Source of the DNA: Bacteroidales bacterium
GTDB taxonomy: Bacteria; Bacteroidota; Bacteroidia; Bacteroidales; Marinilabiliaceae
NCBI GenBank assembly: GCA_017539645.1
Contig: JAFYCM010000005.1
Location: 1 to 46,113 of the forward strand
Direction of reading: 5' to 3'
DNA: 46,113 nucleotides
A program made the translations under genes and the position numbers. This document shows positions 9,175-18,167 of this stretch, piece by piece (position 1 is the stretch's first letter; every line of letters starts with the position of its first letter). The notes beneath the pieces are model-generated. The model was given only the letters and a program-made list of their open reading frames with translations. It had not been told where the DNA came from and searched no databases.

Positions 9175-9367
9175 CTAATTACTAATTAGAAATAGGCGAA
9201 TTAATACTTATGAAAGAATTAATATCTCGTTGCGAAAGAGATGATATTGTACATTCTGACATAATAAAAAGCGAATAAAGTTGCAAAAATCACAACGCGT
9301 ATAATATTAGATTCCGAACTCAACTAATTGAGCTAATTAATATAAATGGGAATATTCGCTCCGTGGT
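9175..9367. other. Divergent leuS/dut spacer
   Basis: An AT-rich spacer between divergent genes. Apart from the promoter elements listed separately it holds only short AATTA-type repeats (ACTAATTACTAATTAG near 9173-9189). No gene or structured RNA is seen. Confidence 0.4.
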
Positions 9368-9375
9368 TATCTTTG
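9368..9375 (+). promoter_or_regulatory. -7 promoter element for dut
   Basis: TATCTTTG matches TAnnTTTG and lies about 32 bases upstream of the dut ATG at 9407. No clear TTTG is found at -33. Confidence 0.5.
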
Positions 9376-9406
9376 GCTCTCGTAAAAAAAGTAACTCGTA
9401 ATTATC

Positions 9407-9829
9407 ATGAAACTAAGATTCAAAAAGAACGATACATTGGCTCAAACGCCAACCAAAGCTCACGCCACCGATGCCGGATTCGATATGTATGTAGCTAAAA
9501 TTTCCATCGACGAGGCTACCAATATCGTAACATACAACACGTGCATCTCGGTTGAAATTCCCGACGGACACGTAGGATTGCTTTTCCCACGTTCATCGGT
9601 TTATAAAACGCAGCAATCGCTTTGCAACAGCGTGGGCGTGGTCGATTCTGGCTATCGTGGCGATGTACAATTCAAATATTATATGCGCAATCGCGATGTG
9701 ATTTATAAAGTTGGCGAGAAATGCGGTCAAATAATGATACTCCCCTACCCCGAAGTGACTTTCGAAGAAGCCAACGAACTAAGCAGTTCTGACCGCGGCG
9801 AAGGTGGTTTCGGAAGTTCAGGAAAGTAA
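9407..9829 (+). CDS. dut: dUTP diphosphatase (dUTPase)
   Basis: A 140-residue trimeric-type dUTPase that hydrolyses dUTP to dUMP and pyrophosphate, keeping uracil out of DNA and feeding dTMP synthesis. The five family motifs are visible in order: ATDAGFDMY (I), PRSSVYK (II), GVVDSGYRGDV with the catalytic aspartate (III), GEKCGQIMILP (IV) and RGEGGFGSSGK (V, the flexible phosphate-binding tail). The length is normal. Motif II carries VYKTQQS rather than the usual GLA; this is common in dUTPase variants and need not affect function. It is a single-gene transcript with its own -7 element and two tandem terminator hairpins downstream. Confidence 0.93.
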   Translation: MKLRFKKNDTLAQTPTKAHATDAGFDMYVAKISIDEATNIVTYNTCISVEIPDGHVGLLFPRSSVYKTQQSLCNSVGVVDSGYRGDVQFKYYMRNRDVIYKVGEKCGQIMILPYPEVTFEEANELSSSDRGEGGFGSSGK

Positions 9830-9854
9830 AAATTACTTTATCGAAAATACTCGT

Positions 9855-9902
9855 ACGCTTGTTTTGGCACGATAAGTGTTAATAGCAAGACAAGCGTTTT
9901 TT
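9855..9902 (+). terminator. Terminator 1 after dut
   Basis: A 12-bp stem with one G-U pair (left arm ACGCTTGTTTTG, right arm CAAGACAAGCGT) is followed by a run of six T, 25 bases after the dut stop. The loop is about 19 bases. Confidence 0.7.
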
Positions 9903-9936
9903 CATAATTTTAGAGTTTTATTTGGTTAAAGGTTTG

Positions 9937-9970
9937 AAAACCGACAGCTGTTGATAGTTGCCGGTTTTTT
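9937..9970 (+). terminator. Terminator 2 after dut
   Basis: A stem starting AAAACCG and ending CGGTTTT, extended inward past one mismatch, is followed by TTTT. It lies in tandem behind the first terminator and probably acts as a back-up. Confidence 0.55.
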
Positions 9971-9982
9971 ATTGTGTAATTA

Positions 9983-10030
9983 CAAAAAGAAAACGGAGCG
10001 AAAATCTCTTTTGTCGAGACTTTCGCTCCG
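9983..10030 (-). terminator. Terminator of the susCD transcript
   Basis: On the minus strand CGGAGCGAAA pairs with its complement and extends past one mismatch to about 15 bp; it is followed by TTTTCTTTTT. It lies about 37 bases after the SusD stop. Confidence 0.7.
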
Positions 10031-10066
10031 CGTTGCTATTTTATATAGAAGCTATCCTCTACCTAA

Positions 10067-12079
10067 TTACTTTTCAGCAGGCATATCAGGCTCTGTAGGC
10101 CAATATGGATTCTGATAGAGCGGACTCTTGCTATATGTAGCGTGGTCTGGCGCGGTGAGCAAAAATTGCTTGAGTGGCAGTGGCTCGAGGTAGTGAGCCA
10201 TGTGCCATGTAAGACCATTGTAGAAGCTGTTGTTAGGTTGGTTAACCTCATGAGGACGATAGTATTCGCTAAGCGAAGGCGAAGATACTGTTGCGTTCGT
10301 CGAACCATCTGCTACGAGAGCATTGGCATCGTACCAGTCTTGAATTGGAGTATTCCAAAGATGGATACCCTCAATGTGAGCGGCGTTGGTAACCATCTGA
10401 TCAAAAGAACGCCAACGGTGGAGGTCCATATTGCGCAAACCTTCAGCTATAAGTTCGCAACGACGTTCGCGACGGATGTTGTAGAGTGTAGCGTCGCTAA
10501 GAAGTTCGCCAGCCGAGTATGCACCCCAATCGGCAGTCTCTTTGCTCATGTCGGTAGCCGCAATGGTGGTTGATGGGTTGGCAGCTTCGCCAGTGAAACC
10601 TGCTGCTGTACGTACGGCAGTCCAATACTCAACAATATGACCACTGCTGAGCGACTTTGTGAGCATATACTCAGCTTCCATGTAGTTAAGCAGTGCCTCA
10701 GTAGCGCGGAAGATGCAAGCAGCATTTGCACAGTTACCGTTGCCAGTTTGAGCTTTGTCGAACGTGCCACCTTTGCGGATTGCATAACCTGTAGAGTAGC
10801 AAGTTTCTGCCGTTTTACCTACAATGTCTGGATTTGGCTCAACTTCTACGCCGTGGTCTTCACTTGCGTCCATATTCTTGAACATATTTACTTGTCCAGG
10901 AACTTTGAGGAAAATGGTCAAACGTGGGTCGCGGTCTTTTGCAACGTCAGCAATGGTTTGGTCGCTGTAAGTATAAGTAGATGCGTAAATAGGTTTACCA
11001 TCTGCCATAAGATAGCTTTCTACAAGGCTGCGAGTAATACCTACACCATAGTCGCCGTGCTGCAATGCTACTTCAACGCAGTTGTTTACGCCAAGGCCTT
11101 TGTTGTATTCACGCCAAAGAAGGACTTCGGGCGACGCAGACATATCGGTGGTACCCCAAATATTGAAGTATGGGTTCTCGGCATCGCCTTCTTTTTGAGG
11201 AATAGCGCCAGTGTTGACAGCGAGCACGCCCTTATACTTTTCTGCTACTTTTTCAGCCGATTTTACAGCCTCTTCCAAGAAGTATTTAGCCTCTGCCTCG
11301 ATAGAACCAGAAGGGTACTGATATGAAGCGTTGTAATCTTTAGTAGCGCCTGGCCAGCCTTGTCCGAGAGGAACAAATGGAGTGCCAGCAAAATAGGTAA
11401 GCCATGAACCTTCGTAGAGAGCCACACGAGAGCGGAATGTTAGCGCAGCATCGGGGTTGATGCGAGTGTGACGTTTGTCGAAGCCATCGGACATAAATTC
11501 GAGAGCCTTGTCGAGGTCGCTCAAGATGAAGCGAGCGACTTCATTGCGTGGACGACGTTTGTTATTCTCGGAAAGAACAGCTTCGTCGTCGGGAAGTGGC
11601 TCAGCAATAATTGGAAGGTCGCCCCATTTCTGAAGCATATCGAAATAGCAATATGCTCGCAAGAAATAAATCTCACCAATATACTGACGTGAAGCCGATT
11701 CCGAGCCGCTCACTTCGCCATTGTTATAAGCATTGAGAATGGTGGAGAGTTGGAAATTTATATTGCGGATGTTGCTCCAAGCCCAATTGCCATTATCGTT
11801 AGATGTTTTCCAAAGGCCATCACCATACTTATTATTAGCAGACGTACCAGCCTGGTTGTCTGTATTATTATCAGAAGCATAGAGACCATAGCTCCACTGC
11901 GAGTGACCAGGCAATACATCTTGGTATAGACGGTTTACGGCAGCTTGTATTTTACTGTCAGACGAGAAGAAACCTTCTGGCGTAAGTGATGAAGGCGGGG
12001 TCTGCTCCAAATAGTCGTCGCAAGCGGTGATGGCTGCGCCCATAAACAAGAGCGCCATCGGTATAATATTGAATTTCAT
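10067..12079 (-). CDS. susD: SusD/RagB-family nutrient-binding outer-membrane lipoprotein
   Basis: A 670-residue lipoprotein (cysteine 20 after AITA, followed by DDYLEQTPP, the typical SusD opening). SusD proteins form the lid of the SusC channel and capture a glycan or peptide at the cell surface. The N-terminal TPR-like helical region is marked by the segment YIGEIYFLRAYCYFDMLQKWGDLP, which is diagnostic of the family. The conserved C-terminal part includes RRERRCELIAEGLRNMDLHRW. It starts 18 bases after the SusC stop and they certainly form one unit. The length, near 670, is long for SusD and is typical of the RagB-like branch. The substrate cannot be told from this pair, because no enzyme, sensor or sulfatase lies within several kilobases. 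Confidence 0.93.
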   Translation of the reverse strand: MKFNIIPMALLFMGAAITACDDYLEQTPPSSLTPEGFFSSDSKIQAAVNRLYQDVLPGHSQWSYGLYASDNNTDNQAGTSANNKYGDGLWKTSNDNGNWAWSNIRNINFQLSTILNAYNNGEVSGSESASRQYIGEIYFLRAYCYFDMLQKWGDLPIIAEPLPDDEAVLSENNKRRPRNEVARFILSDLDKALEFMSDGFDKRHTRINPDAALTFRSRVALYEGSWLTYFAGTPFVPLGQGWPGATKDYNASYQYPSGSIEAEAKYFLEEAVKSAEKVAEKYKGVLAVNTGAIPQKEGDAENPYFNIWGTTDMSASPEVLLWREYNKGLGVNNCVEVALQHGDYGVGITRSLVESYLMADGKPIYASTYTYSDQTIADVAKDRDPRLTIFLKVPGQVNMFKNMDASEDHGVEVEPNPDIVGKTAETCYSTGYAIRKGGTFDKAQTGNGNCANAACIFRATEALLNYMEAEYMLTKSLSSGHIVEYWTAVRTAAGFTGEAANPSTTIAATDMSKETADWGAYSAGELLSDATLYNIRRERRCELIAEGLRNMDLHRWRSFDQMVTNAAHIEGIHLWNTPIQDWYDANALVADGSTNATVSSPSLSEYYRPHEVNQPNNSFYNGLTWHMAHYLEPLPLKQFLLTAPDHATYSKSPLYQNPYWPTEPDMPAEK

Positions 12080-12097
12080 CTTTATCTGATATTAATG

Positions 12098-15000
12098 TTA
12101 GAAGGTTAGATTGACACCAAATGCGAATGTGCGCGAAAGAGGATAACCGTTGTTGTGGTCGGTACCGATAGTCTCTGGATCGAACTGATCTGGCATGCGC
12201 GTAATGGTGAAGATGTTTTCGCCAGATACGAAGAAACGAACGTTGCTGAGGCTCCATTTGCTAACAATCTCTTCGGGCAAAGTGTAGCCAAGTTGAATAT
12301 TCTTCAAACGCATATATGCAGCGTTGAGGAGATATTTGGTCTGCTCTTGCAAGTTCTTATCGCTATAGAGAGGACGAGGCAATTTAGCACCTTTGTTCAC
12401 ATCCATATAACCATTCTGAACTGACCAAGAATTTTCGTCGCGGTAGTAGTCTTTCACATCGGTCAAGCCTGCGCACCACCAAACGTCGCTGCCAGTAGCA
12501 CCAAACATATACTCTTTGCCACCGCCCCAGTTAGAACCAGTGCTATAATCGCGTTTGAGTACGCCTTGGAAGAATGCACGGAAGTCGAAGCCTTTGAAGC
12601 TTGCATTGATGTCGAGACCCGTGAGGAAGCGAGGCGTGCTGTTACCAATAACCTTGAGGTCGCCATGGTCTGACAAGGTTTGAGCACCACGGCTCACTTT
12701 GCCATCACCATTGAGGTCGGCATACATAATATCGCCAGCAGCCCACTTGTCGCCTATTGCACTTTGGTCGGCCTTAGCAAGGTGAGCATTCATCTCGTCG
12801 TTCGACTGAGCAATACCAACGGTTTCGAAGCCCCAAATCTCGTTGGTGTACTGTCCTTCTATATAAGTACTTATGCTCTCGGTTGGGTTGTTAGGGTAAC
12901 GAGTAATCTTGGTACGCGAATCGGAGAGGTTGAAGGTTACGCCATAGTTAAGACCATTATCGAAACGGTCGTTCCAGCTAAGTTGTAATTCCCAACCATG
13001 GGTGCGAAGGTCGGTATTGTTGGTAACAGGAACTGCAGTACCAAGCACAGCAGGAAGTTCGGGAGCATTACCAACCATGTCTTTAGTATCGCGGATGAAG
13101 AAGTCTGCGCTACCTTTCAAACGATTATTGAAGAAACCGAAGTCGAGACCGAGGTCGTAGCTAACTACGCGTTCCCAAGTAAGGCTTGTAGATATAAGAC
13201 CTGGGGCACTTGTAGTGTTAGGCTTTTTGCCATTCTGTAGCCAAGAGCCATCGGCTGAGTTGTAGCTAATAGTTTGGTAGGTCTGATACCAGTTGTTGGT
13301 ATTTTGGTTACCAAGTTGGCCATAAGAAGCACGGAGTTTGAGAGTGCCGCACACTTCAGCCAACGATTCCCAGAAACCTTCGTGAGCAATATTCCAACCA
13401 ATTGATGTTGAAGGGAATGTTTTCCACATGCGGTTGGTGCGGAAACGCGAAGTACCATCGCGACGGAGGTTAAACTCGAAGAGGTAGCGCTCTTCATAGT
13501 TATAGTTCAAGCGGCCGAAGAAACCAGCTGTTTGCCATTGGTTGCGAGCACCATTCACATTTGGAACAATAGCATCGCCGTCGTAGCTCAAGCCAGAGGT
13601 AAGGTCAACTTCAGGCTTGCTGGTATCGAGAACTCCATCGCGCTGCAAACCGAATTCCAGCTTCTTAGCTTGCTCGGTTTGGAAACCTGCCATAACATGG
13701 AAGTTGTTGCTTGTGCCGAGCGAGAAGTCGTATTCCGAATAAGCTTGGAAGTTTATATAGTTCTCTTTGAATAAATCTTCGTGAACATTCGAACCTTTGT
13801 CGTATGCAATAGCATTATTATCTACATCGTGATTGTATGTAACGAAGCTATCCCAATGGCGAGTAGCATTGTCGGTACGATAGTTGAAGTCGAAGTGGGT
13901 CTTCCATTTCTCGATAGGTTCAACTACGACCGTTACGTTGTGGTTGAGCAAGTCGCGCTGCTTGGTGTCTTTACCTTTGGTAGCAAGACCGAGAGCAGGC
14001 GAAGGAGAGCTATAGTAGTTGCCATTAGGATCGTAGAGAGGCAACACAGGCCAACCTTGGCGGGTCATGTCGTTGTAGAGGCCATCGGTCATAGCAGATG
14101 GGCGCTCGTAGTCGGTGCGAGTCCAACGCATGCTATAGCCCAAGCGAAGCCATTCGCGCACTTGGCTGCTAACCTTCGCCGTTGCAGCAAAACGAGTGAA
14201 CTTATCGGTAGCCAAACGCATAAAACCTTCATTGTTCAAATAGTTGAACGAAGTGTAGTATTTGAGTTCGTCTTTGCCGCCGCTGATACTCAAGTTGTGT
14301 TCTTGAGCAAAGGTGCTATTCTTATATATCACATCGTACCAATCAACGTCGTCGATACCATCAGCATAACCGTCTTTATATGCACCGCTTGCAGGAACAT
14401 CGCCAACAGCGTAGATTAGGCTTCCATCGGCAGTACGACGAACGCCATTCGATACAGGAGTTGCATTGCGATATTCTTGGATAGCAGCCATGCGTTCAGA
14501 ACTGAAGAATAGGCCTTTGCCATTATTGACATGCGTATCGTTAACCCATGCAGCGAAATCTACAGAGTTCATCATGTGCTTTTCACGGATGAGGCTGTTG
14601 AAGCGGAAACTGTTGTTGTAGTTAATTACGGCCTTGCCTTCTTTACCACTCTTAGTAGTAATAAGTATGACACCAAATGGAGCACGAGAACCATAAATAG
14701 AACTTGCAGCAGCATCTTTCAATACGCTTATGCTCTCAATATCTTGAGGGTTGATAGTATTGATGTCGCCCTCCGAACCATCGATAAGTATGAGCGGTGA
14801 GCCACTTGTACCCTGACCAATGGTAGCCGTACCACGCACGTTGATGCTTGGGTTGCTATCCAATGCACCGCTGCTCGAGGCAATTTGCAAACCAGGCACC
14901 ATACCTTGCAAAGCTTGCGTTGCAGTAGTAACAGGGCGCTGCGAGAGTTCATCGCCATTGACCACTGCAACTGCACCTGTTAGGTTAACTTTTTTCTGCG

Positions 15001-15373
15001 TACCGAAACCTACGACCACAATATCGCCAAGCATTTCGAGGCTTTCGAGCATCGATACGTTAAATGTAGATTGTCCGTTGACTTCAATTTCTTCTTCATT
15101 GTAGCCAAGACACGAAAAGAGTAGCGTTGCGTCCGAAGGCACATTAGCCAAATTGAAGTTACCATCGAAGTCGGTAGTAGTGCCTATAGTGGTACCTTTT
15201 ATGACCACCGCTGCACCAACGATTGGCTGTCCTTCGCTATCGGACACCTTTCCACTGATACTCCCTTTTTGTTGAGCGTTCACCGACGTGATAGGCGCAA
15301 ACAATAGAGCCGCTGTCAGGAAACACAGGAGGAACGTCTTCAAATGAAGACTCTTAGAAATAATTCTTTTCAT
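12098..15373 (-). CDS. susC: SusC/RagA-family TonB-linked outer-membrane transporter
   Basis: A 1091-residue TonB-dependent transporter. After a signal peptide ending near TSVNA comes a carboxypeptidase-regulatory-like domain (about 38-110, GSISGKVSDSEGQPIVGAAV), then a sequence similar to a TonB box (IVVVGFGTQKK), the plug domain (about 130-240, with PLILIDG and AASSIYGSRAPFGVILITTK), and the beta-barrel to the C-terminal aromatic residue (FGVNLTF). It imports the ligand held by the SusD lid using TonB energy. No N-terminal anti-sigma STN domain is seen, so regulation by an ECF sigma/anti-sigma pair encoded here is unlikely. The absence of a neighbouring regulator means the trigger is encoded elsewhere. 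Confidence 0.94.
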   Translation of the reverse strand: MKRIISKSLHLKTFLLCFLTAALLFAPITSVNAQQKGSISGKVSDSEGQPIVGAAVVIKGTTIGTTTDFDGNFNLANVPSDATLLFSCLGYNEEEIEVNGQSTFNVSMLESLEMLGDIVVVGFGTQKKVNLTGAVAVVNGDELSQRPVTTATQALQGMVPGLQIASSSGALDSNPSINVRGTATIGQGTSGSPLILIDGSEGDINTINPQDIESISVLKDAAASSIYGSRAPFGVILITTKSGKEGKAVINYNNSFRFNSLIREKHMMNSVDFAAWVNDTHVNNGKGLFFSSERMAAIQEYRNATPVSNGVRRTADGSLIYAVGDVPASGAYKDGYADGIDDVDWYDVIYKNSTFAQEHNLSISGGKDELKYYTSFNYLNNEGFMRLATDKFTRFAATAKVSSQVREWLRLGYSMRWTRTDYERPSAMTDGLYNDMTRQGWPVLPLYDPNGNYYSSPSPALGLATKGKDTKQRDLLNHNVTVVVEPIEKWKTHFDFNYRTDNATRHWDSFVTYNHDVDNNAIAYDKGSNVHEDLFKENYINFQAYSEYDFSLGTSNNFHVMAGFQTEQAKKLEFGLQRDGVLDTSKPEVDLTSGLSYDGDAIVPNVNGARNQWQTAGFFGRLNYNYEERYLFEFNLRRDGTSRFRTNRMWKTFPSTSIGWNIAHEGFWESLAEVCGTLKLRASYGQLGNQNTNNWYQTYQTISYNSADGSWLQNGKKPNTTSAPGLISTSLTWERVVSYDLGLDFGFFNNRLKGSADFFIRDTKDMVGNAPELPAVLGTAVPVTNNTDLRTHGWELQLSWNDRFDNGLNYGVTFNLSDSRTKITRYPNNPTESISTYIEGQYTNEIWGFETVGIAQSNDEMNAHLAKADQSAIGDKWAAGDIMYADLNGDGKVSRGAQTLSDHGDLKVIGNSTPRFLTGLDINASFKGFDFRAFFQGVLKRDYSTGSNWGGGKEYMFGATGSDVWWCAGLTDVKDYYRDENSWSVQNGYMDVNKGAKLPRPLYSDKNLQEQTKYLLNAAYMRLKNIQLGYTLPEEIVSKWSLSNVRFFVSGENIFTITRMPDQFDPETIGTDHNNGYPLSRTFAFGVNLTF

Positions 15374-15454
15374 TCCTAAAAATGTTAGTTTGTTTGATTT
15401 AGTTTAACTACATAGAGGGTTCTCAAACCGTAATGTTTATAAGTGCAAAATAAG

Positions 15455-15483
15455 ATAAAAAAGTATCTGCGTGTCGCACGCAG
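15455..15483 (-). terminator. Terminator downstream of the flavin reductase gene
   Basis: On the minus strand a perfect 7-bp stem (CTGCGTG, CACGCAG) with a 3-base loop is followed by ATACTTTTTT. It lies in the 272-base gap between the flavin reductase stop at 15646 and the SusC start, isolating susCD from the upstream operon. The rest of the gap, 15484-15645, shows nothing I can name. Confidence 0.65.
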
Positions 15484-15645
15484 CATATTTCAGTCGCTTT
15501 TTGACATAAAACTATCTTTTGTGGCGCTATTTCGAAGGATAGTGGCGTGTTTTACGATAATTTATTCACGCTTGTGGACTATTTCGCAGCCTCACGAGCG
15601 AGGGGTTTAGCGTTAATCTGTGTTGGGGAATGTTTACTCTCCGCT

Positions 15646-16218
15646 CTATTTCTTTTTCTTCTTTACCGAATAGCCGAAATGGCCAATCTCTTTGCCAATG
15701 TTGTAGTATTTACCGTGTATGTAGCAAATCGGGCGAGCAAGGTTAAGCTCAAAGGCGCCAGTTTTTGGATCTATGTATCTATCGTCGGCTTGTACGTTGA
15801 CGACTTCGGCTATGAACATATCGTGAGTACCAAGCGGGACCACTTGCTTCACCTTGCACTCTATCGATAGTGGCGATTCGGCTATTATGGGTGCTTTCAC
15901 CACAGTGCCTGGAATTGGCGTAAGGTGCATCGCCTCCCATTTATTTACGTTGCGACCCGATTTTACGCCGCACCAATCGGTAGCAAAGGCAAGTTTCTCG
16001 GTGGTGAGGTTGATGACGAATTCGCCCGTTCGCTTTATAATATCGTAAGAGTGACGACTCGGGCGCACCGAAATGGAGACCATGGCTGGGTTTGAACATA
16101 TAGTGCCAGCCCACGCCACAGTGATAATGTTGTAGTTCTCGGGCGCATCGCCTACGCTAACCATCACCGCCGGCAGCGGATAGAGCTGATTTCCCGGTCG
16201 CCAATTTTGCTTCGCCAT
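15646..16218 (-). CDS. Flavin reductase family protein (FMN-binding split barrel)
   Basis: A 190-residue cytoplasmic protein of the flavin-reductase-like split-barrel fold, which binds FMN and uses NAD(P)H or an unknown donor. The family core is visible: LPAVMVSVG, the ITVAWAGTICSNPAMVSISVRPSRHSYDIIKRTGEFVINL block near 33-75, and the later HDMFIAEVV strand. The poly-lysine C-terminus (KKKKK) is unusual but not functionally telling. It is the last gene of a minus-strand group after the TPR protein, 33 bases downstream, and ends before a terminator. Substrate unknown; the close Bacteroidales homologues are annotated only as flavin reductases. Confidence 0.85.
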   Translation of the reverse strand: MAKQNWRPGNQLYPLPAVMVSVGDAPENYNIITVAWAGTICSNPAMVSISVRPSRHSYDIIKRTGEFVINLTTEKLAFATDWCGVKSGRNVNKWEAMHLTPIPGTVVKAPIIAESPLSIECKVKQVVPLGTHDMFIAEVVNVQADDRYIDPKTGAFELNLARPICYIHGKYYNIGKEIGHFGYSVKKKKK

Positions 16219-16251
16219 ATTCGTAATTCTATTTATAGCTACAAAACTACC

Positions 16252-17235
16252 CTACTGCGCCTCCATCCATAGCCTAAATTCGTTGAATTCTGCGGCGTGG
16301 TTATTTATCCAAAGAAGGCAGTAGCTATGAAAACGCGTATTCGAGATGAAGTGTACGTATGCATTGGTATAGTTACGCTCGTCGATGAGGGCAAAAAAAT
16401 CTGAGTAGTAGACTTGCCAAAAGTCGAGGTTGAGTTCGCCTTTGCTACGTAGGTATGAGAAGAGACGCGAGGTCTGCTGGGCGAGCAACGGTACTGCTAC
16501 GAAGGCATCATCGGAGGCAATGCTGTCGGAGGTTGCCCAAAGCGCTATTTGTTGGTCGACATCGTCGTTGAATTTGTCGGGCTCGTGTTTCATACGTAGC
16601 ATCTGCATGACGTTGGCGCTCATCTTCCAGAGCAGTGTAAGTTGTTTATATGCAGTCAGCTGCGTGCTCTCATCATTATTTATAAGTAGATAATAATATA
16701 GCGGCATCATGGCTTTGAAGCGTTCGCCCTGATTGGCAAGCAACGTAGCAAGCAATAGATGAGCCTCGGCTATGGTACGATCACGCGAAATGGCCGTTTG
16801 CAAAAGCGCAATGGCTTGGGTGTTGTGTCCACCGCGCGAAAGAAACGCCGCATATTTATAAGCAGCCATAGCGTTGCCCTTCTTTACAAGTTTCTTGTAT
16901 ATATGCTTAGCCGCGCGGTCGAAGCCTTGAACTTCTCTACATGCAGCCATAAGTAGATAAGCCTCATCTACCATAAGATTGTCGCGCTTGATGATGGCTT
17001 TGCATTCGCTCAACGCAAGTGCAATCTGACCCATGGCGTAGTGCGTGGCGGCAATCTCGTAGTCGCCTTCATCGTCGCCAACCTTCATAAATTCGTTTAT
17101 GGCGGCAGGATTGTTGCCCATCTCGCGCCAGTTGCGCCCCGTCTGCATCAGGCTGTCGCGGAGGCTCGTTTGTGCATACGTATGCATATACATACATACG
17201 CATAATATACTGAGTATGAAAAGTTTATTTCGCAT
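16252..17235 (-). CDS. Exported TPR-repeat protein
   Basis: A 327-residue protein with a signal peptide (MRNKLFILSILCVCMYMHTYA) followed by helical repeats of the TPR or Sel1 type across about 40-200 (for example DEAYLLMAACREVQGFDRAAKHIYKKLV and AEAHLLLATLLANQGERFKAM). The last 100 residues are not repeat-like and contain many aromatic residues (WQVYYSDFFALIDERNYTNAYVHF). TPR proteins bind partner proteins; none is named by the sequence. Its start overlaps the end of the EamA transporter gene by 11 bases, showing translational coupling within the operon. Confidence 0.7.
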   Translation of the reverse strand: MRNKLFILSILCVCMYMHTYAQTSLRDSLMQTGRNWREMGNNPAAINEFMKVGDDEGDYEIAATHYAMGQIALALSECKAIIKRDNLMVDEAYLLMAACREVQGFDRAAKHIYKKLVKKGNAMAAYKYAAFLSRGGHNTQAIALLQTAISRDRTIAEAHLLLATLLANQGERFKAMMPLYYYLLINNDESTQLTAYKQLTLLWKMSANVMQMLRMKHEPDKFNDDVDQQIALWATSDSIASDDAFVAVPLLAQQTSRLFSYLRSKGELNLDFWQVYYSDFFALIDERNYTNAYVHFISNTRFHSYCLLWINNHAAEFNEFRLWMEAQ

Positions 17236-18163
17236 TTTGCTCTTGTAACATTTGTTGGCGCGATTTGCTCTGCGTCACTATATATACACCTAAAAATACC
17301 AATGCCACTGCGATGCCCTTCACTGGTCCGAAGACCGCCTGGCCCCACCACAGCGACACCACGGTAGACATGATTGGCTGAACGTAATTATAGCTCGAAA
17401 CCACCGTCGGGCGAAGGCGTTTCTGTCCGATGGCGATAAGGAGGAACGAGAAGAAGGTTGCCACAAACACAGTGTAGCAGATTTCGAGAATCACTTGCAA
17501 CGGCATCTCAGCCCAGTCGATAGCGAGAATGGACGGAATTTGCCACGGCACAAAGACGATGGTGGCGAAGAGGAACATCCACTTCATTAGCGTGACGCCC
17601 GACCAACGTTTTATGAAGTCGCGGAAGAATACCAAGTAGCACGAGAAACTTATCTGAGCGAGGAAGCAAAGCGCATCGCCAAGAATGGGACGGTCGCCAC
17701 CTATAGCAGCCGCACGCCCATTGCTTAGCACGAGCAGCAGAGCGCCCACCATGCCCGTAACTACGCCCAAAACTTTCAGGTGCGTTATGGGTTCTTTGAG
17801 CACTATGGCCGCCATAATCATAGTTACGATAGGCAGCATGGTAGTTACCACCGACGCATCGACTGGCGATGTGTACGACACTCCCACGATGAACAGACAT
17901 TGGTTGCAAGCAATGCTGAACATGCCAGCGAGGAAGAATTTCTTCTTGTCGCTGAGCGTAGTATGCTCGTGTGGCACGAAGAGCGAGAGCGTCCAAAATG
18001 CCACGGCAGCACCCAACATGCGGAACGATGGCAGCACAAAACGGCTGATGTCGTGCGCTATGAAGTAGTTGAGCGTATCCTTCGACACGGGAGCCATAAG
18101 CCCCCAAATTATATTAGCTATGAGCATAGCCACGTGACCATGCCAAACCTTATTGTCGTTCAT
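17225..18163 (-). CDS. EamA/DMT-superfamily membrane exporter
   Basis: A ten-helix transporter of the drug/metabolite superfamily. I place the start at 18163 (MNDNKVWHGHVAMLIANII), 4 bases after the methyltransferase stop; a longer version beginning near 18250 would overlap that gene and add a hydrophilic stretch with no homology. Two EamA halves are visible: the first begins HVAMLIANIIWGLMAPVSKD and ends in LLLVLSNGR, the second begins DALCFLAQISFSCYLVFFRD and ends VALVFLGVYIVTQSK. Such proteins export amino acids or nucleotide-sugar-like solutes; the substrate is unknown. It lies between the rRNA methyltransferase and TPR genes and is cotranscribed. Confidence 0.88.
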   Translation of the reverse strand: MNDNKVWHGHVAMLIANIIWGLMAPVSKDTLNYFIAHDISRFVLPSFRMLGAAVAFWTLSLFVPHEHTTLSDKKKFFLAGMFSIACNQCLFIVGVSYTSPVDASVVTTMLPIVTMIMAAIVLKEPITHLKVLGVVTGMVGALLLVLSNGRAAAIGGDRPILGDALCFLAQISFSCYLVFFRDFIKRWSGVTLMKWMFLFATIVFVPWQIPSILAIDWAEMPLQVILEICYTVFVATFFSFLLIAIGQKRLRPTVVSSYNYVQPIMSTVVSLWWGQAVFGPVKGIAVALVFLGVYIVTQSKSRQQMLQEQNAK

Positions 18164-18167
18164 AAAT

